From Aphelocoma coerulescens (lineage: Eukaryota > Chordata > Aves > Passeriformes > Corvidae), in contig NC_091022.1 in assembly GCF_041296385.1 (NCBI RefSeq), forward strand, positions 20,355,967 to 20,419,966: a stretch of 64,000 bases of DNA, given 5' to 3'. Below are positions 49,590-61,400 of the stretch, in pieces. Under the pieces are notes generated by a model. The model was given only the letters and a program-made list of their open reading frames with translations, did not search any database and was not told the DNA's origin. Numbering within the stretch: position 1 is the stretch's first letter; the number at the start of each line of letters is the position of its first letter. The translations under genes and the position numbers were made by a program.

Positions 49590-49815
49590 ATTCTTGCCCA
49601 AGTTTACAGTGCTGCACCTGTCTTCTGTTTCATTTCTTTCAGACCATTTTTTCAACTTGACCTCATATATTTTAAACCCCACATATTTTAATTTCCTTCA
49701 ATGCCACTAGGTACCTGCCATCTCCTGATTACTTAATGAAAATATTGAACAAAACTACACAACCACTTTGCAAGTGATCCATTGATAATTGGCCCTTTAG
49801 TAAATTTTTTCAGTC
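49590..49815 (-). mobile_element. Ancient CR1 LINE, internal part
   Basis: In order on the + strand: GTGCTGCACCTGTCTTCTG, TTTCATTTCTTTCAGACCA, TTAATGAAAATATTGAACA and GATCCATTGATAATT. These match, with substitutions, consecutive blocks in the reverse complement of old amniote CR1 that lie upstream of the blocks seen at 48855-49150. Order and orientation are consistent with one element of about 960 bp including the microsatellite. Confidence 0.75.
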
Positions 49816-50160
49816 TTACAACAGTAGATGAAAACATATGAGAAAATGGGTCATTGAGGTACACTCTGCCTATTTGGTTGAAATGTTTACATATGGCAAG
49901 ACCTGGTTACCAGTTTCCAAGCTCTTTAGCCACATCTCTGGTGCACAGCTAAACCTGGCATTTACACAATGTAATATGGTTTTATTTCAGAATACAGGAA
50001 TAGGTTTCAATTTTAACATAACAGTACAATAGCTTCTCTTGCAAGACAAGGTGGCTTTCTCCAACGTTGAATCAGCACTATCTAAACATTTAGGAATGGA
50101 AGAAGAAGCAAAGAAAAGAAAGAAAATCTTTATTTTGCTTCTATCTGTAGGAGACTCTAC
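49816..50160. other. Unclassified AT-rich sequence next to the ancient CR1
   Basis: May be the more decayed continuation of the old CR1, but no convincing words were found. No gene. Confidence 0.5.
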
Positions 50161-50237
50161 TGTGTGTGCACGTGCATGTGTGTGTGCGAGTGTGTGTGCA
50201 AGTATGTGTATGTGTGAGTGTGTTTGTATGTGTGTGG
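50161..50237 (+). repeat. Imperfect TG-rich tract with Z-DNA-prone core
   Basis: TG-rich low-complexity DNA. Its first 28 bases (50161-50188) alternate pyrimidine and purine without a break and include CG and CA steps, which is the pattern that favours Z-DNA. Confidence 0.9.
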
Positions 50238-50400
50238 TGAAATTGTCATCTAAAACATTTAAAATTAAATGACAGTTCTTGATACATTATTTAAAAATGA
50301 ACATTCTCTATACTGTTGGGAATGGTACATTTATTCAGTGTTTCAATCCCTCAGCTTGCTGTTTTCTGTTTCCTGTTCTTTTTTCTGCCTCAGTTTCTCT
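50238..50400. other. Unique spacer between TG-rich and CA-rich tracts
   Basis: No recognised feature; it would form the loop if the flanking complementary tracts paired. Confidence 0.6.
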
Positions 50401-50488
50401 CACACACATTCACACACTCTTACACACACTTTTACACACTTACACTAACACACACACAGTTACACATGTGTGTGTGCATGTGTGTGCT
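50401..50488 (+). repeat. CA-rich tract turning into a TG-rich tract
   Basis: Imperfect CA repeat (50401-50466) passes through ACACATGTGT, a perfect palindrome at 50462-50471, into a TG repeat (to 50488). The switch of strand identity makes a self-complementary structure. Confidence 0.9.
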
Positions 50489-53400
50489 TGCTTTTCATTA
50501 CTGACATTCCTTTTGACTCTCCTTTTTGTTGAATAATGCATTGTATATGACATTCCAATTAGTAAACAACGAATTCAGTCCAAGAGAGAAAAGTAAATTA
50601 CATTTTATGTACCATTCACATCTCTTTGCAAACCAGCCATAAGTCATCACTTAAGATACTGCTCTGGAAAAGATGCCATAGGATGATGGATCACATTGTT
50701 AATTTGAGTGAGTAAATTGCAGTCACTTTTTTAATATGTGGAACCCAACTTTGTACAAAACCCACACTTTTGAATTAGTGACTGACAGAATGAATGCAAA
50801 TGCATAGAATACTTTACAAAGAGGTGTTTTTCTAAATTCAATTGAATTATGCAGAAAGTTACAGCTGAGAAGCTGGCTGGGTAAACAGATCACAAATCCA
50901 AGTCAGTATTTTCAATTATTAAAATGGTTCGCAGCTTTCCCAGATCGTTCTAGACCTTTTAAAAACCTTTCTGGATAAAAGAAAAAGTTATTTCACCTCC
51001 TAAGCCAGACTTGGTTCTGTCATTGGTTTAATTTGAAAATGGATTTTTTTTTTCAAAGTATTCCATTTTAGACTATCTCTGTGTACTAAAATAAAGCATT
51101 CATCTAAGCTGCCTCTTAGCTATTGCAGTTGCAAATAGCATAATTTTCTGCCACATTTCAGTGTGTTTGTAATGATAAGACTGATCCAAATGGGAACGAA
51201 TGCACTACCTGGATGTCTTTCCAAAGGAGGAACAATGGAAAAATAGAATGGACCACGCATAAGGAAGAGATACCACTACCCTCACACATGAATGACATTT
51301 CTGCCATCAAGTTCTTTTTCCTACTGCTCCTTTTTCCTCCAGACCGACCAATCTATAGTTTCATTTTATTTTATTTCCCTGCCAGGTAAGCCTTAGGGGA
51401 AAGAATTGCTGCCTTTTTTCCTGTGCTCTCTTTGCATTGAGCTCACTGCCTTTGAATACAAGGAGGGATAGCACTGAAAACATAGGATAAGACAAACTCC
51501 CTTCATTTACCTTGAAAAAAGCTTGTCTTCAGCCATCAGATACAGGCTGCTGTGGATGATATTGTTCTGACAACTTGAAACATTGACCTGTGTTTCTATA
51601 GTCAAAACAATTTGGAAAACTAAAATCACATTTTCGTTAGTTCAGTGCAGTAAAGATATCTCCTAATTTCAGGCTGGTTACTAAAAATTTAACATTTCAA
51701 AAAAAAAAGCTGTTTGTTTCTTCTTATAGGCTCAGCTACATATCTTTGGACCTTTGCAAGTAAATGAATTTATTTTAACTTTGGCTGAAAAACTGTACAT
51801 CTGGATATGGACTGTACCCAAAATCACCACAAAGTCTTAAAGTGCTGTGTCTCATACCGTGGCTCAGCATGGCTCTGCTGGTCCTCAGTCACACCAGGCT
51901 CTGCAGCTTGAATTACCTCCTTGATAGCATGCTTTGAAGGGGCTGGAAACACAGGATTTTAAGACCACTGATATTTGGTTTTTCTCATTCATTTCTCCTT
52001 TATCTAACATAAGATGGATTTCTTCCAGTCTTTTTTACAGCAAATGTATAGAAAATGTCTGGAAAATGGCAATTCCAGACCTGCACTGCACTGGAGTCAG
52101 AGTACTGGACATTAAAAAATAGCCTATGTGGAAGGCAATTCTTTCCTCAATCATGCCACTGTTTCTGACCAGGCTGGCACCTACTGAAGAGATGATTTCT
52201 TGACATTACCAAGACACTAGGAAGCGCCACTTTCTATTAAGCCATTCCTTTTATTTAGCCTGAATTGAAACATCAGTTTTCCAGTAAGTTCTGGGTTGTT
52301 AGAGGCATTGAAAGATTTAATTTTACCAAGCAGAAACAAAAGAGACTCAAGTGAACTGTTTTCAATGCTAATTTGGAATTAAAAGGTAGAAGTTGTCCCC
52401 TATACAGTCACAGCTCTGCCCTGAGTGTATTCCCTGCTCTTTTTCTTGTTATTCCCTACTGAATTGGATAGAACAATACAGCTGAGAAGTTGGTAAAATA
52501 AAAGATAAAGAACGTGTAAAAATCAATAGTTAGTTAAACTTTATATGAACTAATTTTATTTAAAAGTTGCCTTTTCATTTGTTTTTTCACATCATTTAAT
52601 TTGGTATTATAGAAAATTTATTTTCAATGCAAATGAGGTGAAAAATGCTTTCTGCTTTAAATCCCTTGACTCTGCTCATCTTCATCATGACTTTATCCTG
52701 TTAAAAAAGCTCTGCACATTACATTATTGCTTAATTATCCCACGTTGCATTTTCATTGACAATCAAAATCTCAAAACTGCTGACATTAACTTACTAATAA
52801 GTACAAAACCTCTTCTGTCCATTATATGTGGAACATAAATCATATGGACAGTATTGCTTGGATATTGTGGTCATATTTTAGTACTTGAAAAACAGCCCAA
52901 ACAATGAAAACCCAAACTTTAAAATTTAGTCATAACTTGTTCTTGCACATTCCAGAAAAAATAAAAAGAATAGGATGCCATCAAGTATTGGACTCAAAAG
53001 TAACTGTGGTTCCAGCTGAAGCCATGGAACTACTATCAAGAATAGAACACCTAAAAGTCAATCCTCTCAACAAACGCACTAATCACAAACACAGAGTATC
53101 CTTAAAGGATTAGAGGACTGACCTGCAATATAAAAATTTGTACTTCCTCACAAATTATATGTGCATGTATATTTATATACAGGTGTTTCTGAATATGAAA
53201 AAAAAAATATTTCAAGTGTCTCAATTTATTTAACAGTGTCTATAAACACTTGTAATTTTAAAAAAATATTTATTTATTATATGATCAAGCATAAATCTGA
53301 GCTACGCTACTGGCTTATGTAAAGTAAGTTAGTTTGGTCATGATTTTTCAATTTTGACACTAATTAAAAAGCATAGCTTTCAAAACTAATCTTGGTTAAA

Positions 53401-53656
53401 ATGTGATGCCCTAAACCAGTCCATTTACAGGTCTAAAGTAGGCATTATATTTCTTATGCGTAATAAAGACTTTCTTATGAATCATTAGGCTGTAAATATG
53501 GCTCACAACAGCTTAAAAAGGTTTCAAATAAATTTGATTGTTGCTGTATCTTTCTGTTTGTCCCTTTCATAACTTAAATGCAACAATAACAAAAAAAGTT
53601 TGCCATGATTAAAAGTGTTACTAAAATAATTATAATAAAAAAGAGCATCTATGATT
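50489..53656. other. Unique AT-rich non-coding sequence
   Basis: No gene or repeat family recognised. Open frames of 60-70 codons on the + strand show no conserved features. Confidence 0.6.
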
Positions 53657-53668
53657 CCCCCCCCCCCC
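53657..53668 (+). repeat. C12 homopolymer
   Basis: Twelve consecutive C in AT-rich DNA. Long C runs are much rarer than A or T runs here; the length should be treated as uncertain because such runs are often misread. Confidence 0.95.
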
Positions 53669-56600
53669 TCAGATTAATACTAATAATAATTTGCTTCATG
53701 GGAAAATCTGTTGAATCTGTGGCAGTCTAATAAAATTGCTGCAGGATGACCACAAGCATTAATCACATGCTTTACTCAGCTAAATGTTAGAGATGTTGTT
53801 TAGAGATCAGAAATGAACACATACTGTGTAGAGTGTCATACAGCCTGTAAGAATTAATCCTCTTCTCTTTTTTTTTCTTTTTTTAGCTGAGCACTTGCAA
53901 ATAGTTTTCTATTTTTTTCTTTAACTGAGCACTTGCAAGTGCTGCTGATGCACAGCCACAGTAAAACAGGAATTTTGAAATATAGATTTTGTCATTGAGA
54001 TATTTTTGCTATTTGCACCTGATTAATTAGTAATAGATGTGGAAGCAGCATTCTGACCTAGTTATAAATCTCTATAGGTACATGTATATTTATAGAATTC
54101 CTCGTTGGACTTTAGATCTTTAGACAGTGAGCAATAAATGAACTTTAAATGATTTAGTGGTGTTAGTTTCTTGTCAACTTTCACAAATACCTCTGCTGAG
54201 CAGAAATATTTTAAACACAAGAACAAAAAGTTAAGTAGAACTACCCTACAACATGTCCTGGTTTTAAATTTTGCACACCTTATTGACATTTTGAACTTGC
54301 AGCTCAATATGCTATCTAGTGAACTTTTACCTGTGATGAGGCTACTATTGATCCACACAACATCTAAAGCTGTTCTGATCTTTAAAAAGTCTTTTTTTTT
54401 TGTATTTACTTTTCCTTCTTTAACACATATTAAATCCTTCTGTATTGTCTGAGGCACTAAACTCACTAACTGTAATACCATTCTTAGGGTGGAGAATGCT
54501 TTTCAGATATACTAACTCTTTAAATTTATGAGCACAGCTGGTGTTCCTTCCTTATTGCTTTACAGTGCTTTCTTGTGGATTTTTCCCTGATAATATCTCA
54601 TCCTTACATATCAGAAAGAAACCTGAACGTTAATCACAAGACTACAGAGAAAGAGGCCTCCGTGTTAGAAGCCTATGAGTTTTTACAGAGGTAAATCTTT
54701 TCAGCTGAATTGTATATGTACATGCATATCTACACAACTTTCTCTTGCAAACACCTGCAAACAGTTGAGCTTAATTAAACTGCAGCTGTTGCTGACTGAG
54801 AACAGAGATTTACCAACAAGTATGCTAACCTTACACTGTCTTTCTCTGTGCATTTTTTTAACTCCCAATTATCTGTTAACATTTTTCTTTAATGGTAGAA
54901 ACATTTTGAAATATATGCTGTGTAATTAAAGACTAAAAATCAAAGTGCTGTCTAAAGTGGTGGGCATGCGATGCAAGTAATGGTGCTCCCTAGATGAGGA
55001 GCTTAGAGACTAATGTATATGCAAATAATATCAGTTTACTGAGCACCTTGAAAGCTAAATTGCTCATCAGTAGATGTTTGGGGAAATGAAGAATATTCAT
55101 AGATAATGCAATGCAAGCCCCCGAGTTATATGCCATCTTGGAATAGGATAAACTAGTAATTAGTCCATTTCCTAATGAGAAGAAGGATAAAAAATGAAGA
55201 AATAGAACTAAGAACAGAAATAGACAATACTGATGCTGGAGACAAAATGTGGCAGAAATTTACTCACTTCTATATTGTGCAATCAAAAAGTTAAAGCCAG
55301 CTTGTCTGTATTGACAGCTAAGGACCATAAATAACCAGGGAAATGTAAAGCTGCTTCCAACCATCCATAATCTATAGTTCTCTCTCTGGAAAGCCTTATT
55401 GCTGGTAAACTAAGGGAAAGAAAATTCTCCATCAGCTGTTACATTTAATTGGCAGTAATCAGAAACTATTTGATAACCTATATTCCCAAATTATCTCACT
55501 TGGAAATCACCACATTGTTGCACTTGCAGCCCAGATGCGTTCTTTTATCAATTTTGATAAATCATGATTCTTCAGACATTGAGTTTGAATATATATAATG
55601 GAGATGTATAATGTCCAAAACAATCAGGAACTTCTAATACATGAAGTGGGAAGATATACAGAACCTGAGAAGTAGTGCAATTGAGAATCTCAAATTAATC
55701 TTGATTTTTTGATATAAAAGTCCATTTAAGTTTCTGATGCCTTTCAATAGATACAGATATATAACAAATTGACATGACAATATATTACTACCTTAAGAGA
55801 TTAATAAAAAACCACAGTTTTTTAAAAAAGTATAATTTATTGCAAGACCAAAGAACTACTTTTTTCACTATATTTTAGATATCAGACTTATTTTTCAGTA
55901 GATCATATGAGAAAAAAAGAGAAATACTTTATGTTCAGTTATTTCTGTGGCAGGCTCTCTCTTGCCATTTTATAAAGATGTACTACTGCTTCACTGACAT
56001 ATCTATAAAAGGAGACTGTATAATTAGTACTTCCAATGAGCCCTCCATATCAATTCATACCATCTACCATGGGGTGCATTTTCATCAAACTATGTATGTA
56101 TCTCTCTGGTACTGAGAGAAAAGAACACGTATGTAATTTGCATCAGATAAAAGGAGCCTATTCTAGAAAGCAATGGTAGATCAGCATAATCTGTTATATC
56201 TAAAACAATATTTATGACTGCTGAAAGAGCTCCTGGTTAACATAAATTAATGCTTTCTGTTTCTTCCAGCAATCTGTCAGATGCAGAAGTCAGATCCACA
56301 GGCTGCCTGAGGAAGAGCATGGGAACTCAAATCCCACAGTGCAGTTCCCTAATTCCCATAACACCACCATCACTCCCTTCACTGAAATGTAGCAGGAGAA
56401 GAACTGATTTCAGCCAGTGTGTTGAAGCAAAAGATCATTTCCAGGAAGATTTCCTAAACTTGTAAAATTGCTTAAGCCCAAATGCAGATTCTGCAAAAAT
56501 ATCCTACTTCTGGGCTAGAGGTTAAGCTCCCTGTGGATGTTCAGAGGTAGCTGGTATTCCAGGAGGAGCAGGAACCTTGCAAAGTGCCTGTGAAGCTCTC

Positions 56601-57497
56601 CTCCACTAAAACATTAGTCTGAACTAGTGTTCTTCATATACAAAACACCCTATTTCTATACTTGCCTTTCCCTGAAGTCTTCCAAAATCATGGGCTTTTT
56701 TTGTCTCTCTGTCAGTGTGTCAGTGTCATAACCACTGGACTGCAGTCAGGTGGACAGACGTATTTAGTTGGCATCTGCCTAAACCACTCTGCATAAGGGA
56801 TTTTGAGATTTACTACTTCACAGTCAGAGCAAGATGCTCTAATTTAGAAGCTGCATCACTCCCTGGGGGGTTCTGGTCCCAGAGCTGTAATGTGAAATAT
56901 ATAATCAGCCCAATTAAAGCACAGTCCCCAAGAAAGGGCAGAGGAAAATTTAACCTTCAGAGTGAGAAAGGAACTAAACAAGATTCTTCTCCATAGTCAG
57001 ACCCAGTCTGCAGGACAAGACTACTGCATGCTAGAGGAGTGTTCAGAACCAGTTATGAGCTACAGGATGAACAGTGCATGTGAGTATATGAAGAAATCAC
57101 TAAAAACTTTCAGAAGAAGAAAATTTTCATGTTTGAACATTGAATAAATAGTTCAAATAGAACAAAAAAAAAGCATGTGGAGAATGCAAACATTTATAGG
57201 ATAAACATGAAATAGCTACAACTTCCCACTGACTTCCTCTTCATTCTGGGTGTCTATAATGGACTGAAATCCCATTTTAATGCCTCAAAGTCTCCCTTTG
57301 GTGGTGGTCCTAATCATACTTTAAAATAACCAACTGTACTGTACTAGTTCTACAGTTACACTCCTTTTCATGTAATAATTTACAATTAACTAAAGCATTA
57401 ATATTATAATTAATTCAGTATAGAAATTTAAAAACATCTATAAATGTCAACATTTACACACACAGCTACATGTCTGTAACTTTGTTTTCTGAATTAG
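53669..57497. other. Unique AT-rich non-coding sequence
   Basis: Contains a short imperfect tandem duplication near 53885-53940, in which a 14-base word, CTGAGCACTTGCAA, recurs after 38 bases. An octamer ATGCAAAT lies at 55019-55026. A minus strand frame of 139 codons at 54062-54481 has no recognisable domain. A good acceptor-like TTCTGTTTCTTCCAG ends at 56269 and precedes a 65-codon open stretch ending at 56465, but no supporting gene structure is visible. Confidence 0.55.
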
Positions 57498-58020
57498 AAT
57501 CATAGAATCTCCTGAGTTGGAAGGAACCCATAAGGATCACCAAAGTCCAATTCCTGGCCCTGCAAAGGACAGCCCCCAGAATCATATCATATGCCTGAAA
57601 ATATTGTCCAAATTCTCCGTGACTTCTGGCAGGTTGGGGCTGTAACCACTGCCCTGGGGAGCTGTTCCAGTGCCCAGCCACCCTCTGGGTGAAGAAGCAT
57701 TTCCTGATGTGCAGTCTAAACCTCCCCTGACTCTTCAGGCCATTCCCTCGGGTCCTGTCACTGTCATCACAGGGCAGAGATCAGTACCTGCCTCCCGTTT
57801 TCCCCTCCTCAGGAAGCTGGAACTGCAGTGAGGTCTCCCCTCAGTCTCCTCCAGGCTGAACAGACCCAGTGCCCTCAGCTGCTCCTTGTATTTATTCCTC
57901 TCCAGACCCTTCATCATCTTCATAGCCCTCCTTTGCACACTTTCTGATAGCTTTATAATTTATATTATATTGTGGTGTCCAAAACTGCCCTCAGGATTCA
58001 AGGTGAGGGCACATCAAACC
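57498..58020 (-). mobile_element. CR1 LINE 3' fragment with ORF2 end
   Basis: On the + strand it opens AATCATAGAATC, then TTGGAAGGAACCCATAAGGA, and continues through GAGCTGTTCCAGTGCCCAGC, GAAGCATTTCCTGATGTGCA, CAGTCTCCTCCAGGCTGAAC and GGTGTCCAAAACTGCCCTCA. That is the order of the reverse complement of an avian CR1 3' end. On the minus strand a frame at 57735-57938 includes LRALGLFSLEETEGR, which resembles the conserved tail of the CR1 reverse-transcriptase ORF before it shifts frame. The element is 5' truncated at about 520 bp and cannot be active. Confidence 0.95.
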
Positions 58021-58398
58021 CTTTAAGCACCTGACTGTCTTTAAGCAGCAGCTTTCCTTCGAGGCCATACAGCCACCTGCTTAATTCTCACTGAAGGAAG
58101 TAGGAGCTCTGAACATGCCCCAGTACTTTGCAGAACAGTTCTGACATTATATAATTCCTTTAGTGCTTTGAAAAATTAGGGACTCAAAATAATTATTACC
58201 TTAGTGTTCAGAGTAGCAGTGCTTACTATGCTCAAGAGGGTAAGACATCGCTGTTCCTACAAGCAGTTTGTCCTTTGAGGTTTTCTCTTGCACTTGTCAG
58301 TGATTTAGCTCTCTAGTACAGTGTGCTGGAGCACGTTCTGTGGTTCTTATTAGAATCCTGTTTCCCCTTATCTCAGGGATGAACTCTCAAAGGAAAGA
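58021..58398. other. Unique non-coding sequence
   Basis: Recognisable CR1 similarity fades at the left edge of this stretch. Nothing else identified. Confidence 0.55.
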
Positions 58399-58495
58399 TT
58401 TTTTTTTTTTTTTTTTTAGCCTAAATACTCCAAATCAGGACTCTTCACATAGCTTAAGCTTGATTTGGACAAAAAAAAAAAAAGAAAGAAAGAAA
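58399..58495. repeat. T19 and A13 runs enclosing a 9-bp inverted repeat
   Basis: T19 (58399-58417) and A13 (58471-58483, followed by GAAA units to 58495) face each other. Inside them TCCAAATCA (58429-58437) and TGATTTGGA (58461-58469) are exact reverse complements around a 23-nt loop that itself contains the palindrome AGCTTAAGCT. The whole can fold as one hairpin with an asymmetric bulge. No mobile element family was recognised. Confidence 0.75.
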
Positions 58496-61400
58496 AATGG
58501 GTTCCTACATAATGAGTCTGTTCTTTGGCACATTGAGGCATCATACTGAGGTTTTTGTGTATCTGAATTCAACCCACATTTTAGATGAAGTAATCTTTAA
58601 TTTGCAAATTGTATTAACTAAATACTTTAATAAGAGCAGACCATGAAATAACATTAGAAAATAGATTGCCTGGTCATTCTCAGCTTTTGACACCTGGTTT
58701 TACCTTTTCATTCTTTGATCTATTTTAATTTACCTAATAAGCCAAGCTCATGGAGTATTTTTTTTCAGACACACTAGACATTTCAAGTTTTACATATTTT
58801 ACATCTAGCTTTTGCTAGCTAGGGAGCTCATTAGCAGTTACTTCTTGTGGTGAATAAAATGCCACCTGAGAGTATAAGACCTCCCTAATTCACAAGTTCA
58901 CATTCTTTTAAGAGGTCGCTTAACCTTTAAGTCAACTGCAGCATATTAAAATTAAGCTGTTTTCAGCAGATAACAGATTATTCAGTTGTATTGGAATTTC
59001 CAGGTTATGCAGTTTCATTGGAATGCAACTGTTTAAAACCTTGCCAGGCATGAAATTCCAATAGTTAAAAGTCTGTGCAAATGCTTCAAATCATAAGAGG
59101 TAAATGTGTTTTGAATGAGATGCAATCTTTGAAGGGAAATACCTCATCATTGTTTTGACTACTGTAATGCAAATAATCAGCATAATATCTGGAATTAATA
59201 ATACTATGCCAGACAGCAAAAGAAATGAGCAGGAATTGCTTTTGTTTTTAATTCACAAATGTAATTTGTGAAAGGTGGGAGACTGACAAGTCTGGGAACC
59301 TAAGAGCAGAATAGCTAATGGAAATGCAAGTCTCTAAATCACTGAATAAATCTTTGTGAAAACTTTCTTTGGCAGGGCAAAAATCCCAAGGTTTGAAGTT
59401 TTCCTGCAAGTTAGAAAGGATTGATAATACTGGGTTTGAGTTGTTCACAGAAATATTTGGCAAACTTTTTCTTTTAATGTGTAAATTTCTGTCTATGAAA
59501 AAGTTGTGTATACTAGGCCCTTGAGTTATTTTGTTTTCTGGGAAGGTCTATATGATAGAAAAACTTCTATTTCCTTGACTGGTCTTCTGACACCTAAAAG
59601 AAGTATTTTCTATTTTATTTGTTAAAAGTATTGCCACTAGAGTTAAACTAAGCTTTCACTCTTGCTAAGTATTTTGTCTCATCTTTATGCCAGTGGAAAG
59701 AGTCCTACTATCCTCATATATTTGAAGATTAGTTACATGATTGTATGAATTTTTGTGTAGCTGATTTTTTTAAAATTATATTACTTGTGGTTACTTAGAT
59801 ATTTTCCAAAATGAACCTGTATGGTCACACTGTTTGTCTTACAAGTGAAGTGAAACTCCAGTGCTTTAAAATAAAAATCAATAACTCTGATGTAAAATCA
59901 CACAAAGAGATTTAAACCATCACATACACATTTTTCTTTTCATTTCAAAATTTTACTACCAGTAAGTATTAACTTTGAAACTCGTGCTCTTCAAAACATT
60001 GTATGATGGCAATTCCCACAGTGGTTTCCAAACCTGTTTAGTTTGCACTTTGATCACATTCATGCCAACTACAGTGGTGAGTTGTAATGTCAAAAATCTG
60101 TCTAATGAGAAGCTGTATAGGTAACATTTACAGTAGATATCACAAGATCTTCAGACAAAAGGGAATAAATATATCTATCCTCTGTGAACACCATATTTCT
60201 AGTGTGAAAATTTGTGATGGAATCCAGAAATAGCTGGAATTCATAAATTTGGACAGTGATATAATTTTAAATTAAGTATGAAATAATACTTTTTTCCTTT
60301 CAATACTTTAACTGCATCAGACAGTTAAAACAGCAATTAATGATGGTGACCCTTTTGTGCTGCATTTCTTTTTAAAAAATTGATATAGCATAGCAACAGA
60401 AGTGAACATTTTTCCTAAGCCTAATGAGAATGTTTTTGCTCATGTTTTCTGAAAGTTTCTGATTTTTAACTGAAATAAAAACTAAGCTATTGACAATAGC
60501 ACTAAAAGCCTTATTTCTGAATCACTTTTCATTCAGTGTACTTCAGCAGTAAATGTAAATATCTGTCACTGCGTAAGTCTTGTGAGAGAAATTTGACCTT
60601 AGATTTAGAACCCATAAATTTGGTGTCATTGCTCCCTTCAGACCAAAGTCAATTTTGTGATAATGAAAAACATTATTCTAATAGAACATTATTTAGTACA
60701 CCTGTTAACCTTTTTTAAAAAAACATATGAATTTATATTAAAAAGAAAGGATTTTTTCACTTAAATATTTTCAATACTTAAATACAGCTTTACATTATTT
60801 TGCACTTGAAAACTGAACAAAGTGGAAGTCTTGGTGTTATTTCAGGGGAAGTAATTAAATTCAGTAAAGTTACTGATTAATGACAGCATAGTTATAAATA
60901 AAATTTTTGCTCACTAGTGAATATGCACATTTAGGACAAACTAGCAGAGATTATGAGATTACTTCTGTGTTAAGAGACTCTCTTTGTTCAATTGAGGAAA
61001 GAACAGCTCTGATGATTTGGTGAGAACTGAAATAGAGTATGTGGAGAGCCAAGTAAGTTGTGGGCCTCCTGGATACAAATATCTCTGCCTCATCATTTGA
61101 TGATTTTGCAAAGCAGCTGGGGAACTAGAAATCAACAAATTGGCAGCCTTAGTTGCATGTTTCCTTAAGCATACTGCTTCCCAATGGTCTATTTAAAATA
61201 AAACAACTAATGTAGAGATTATTCACTAGAAAAAGTACTTAAACCAAGACTCTAACTGCAGTCTTAGAAGGCAAGCGAGGAGGCTGCTTCCTCATAGGTG
61301 TAAAAAGGGAGTGAGGAAGAAAGGAAATTTGGCGTTCCCCATCAGGTTGGTCCTTACTGGACTGCGCAGAGGGAATGCAGTTAAGATCTCTCAGACCTCA

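Noticed and set aside
52724..52740. microRNA-like words, such as a miR-137-like TTATTGCTTAA here and a miR-26-like TTCAAGTAATC at about 40072
   Set aside because: Matches stop after about 11 bases and no precursor hairpin surrounds them.
53887..53941. CACTTGCAAGTG palindrome and repeated CTGAGCACTTGCAA as an NKX2-type cluster
   Set aside because: Twelve-base palindromes are expected several times in 64 kb, and the repeated word is part of a small imperfect tandem duplication in T-rich low-complexity DNA.
54062..54481. 139-codon minus strand open frame
   Set aside because: No recognisable domain or compositional shift; the overlapping + strand frame of 93 codons is equally unremarkable.
57735..57938. 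67-codon minus strand frame considered as an independent gene
   Set aside because: It is the decayed end of the CR1 reverse-transcriptase ORF within a truncated LINE.
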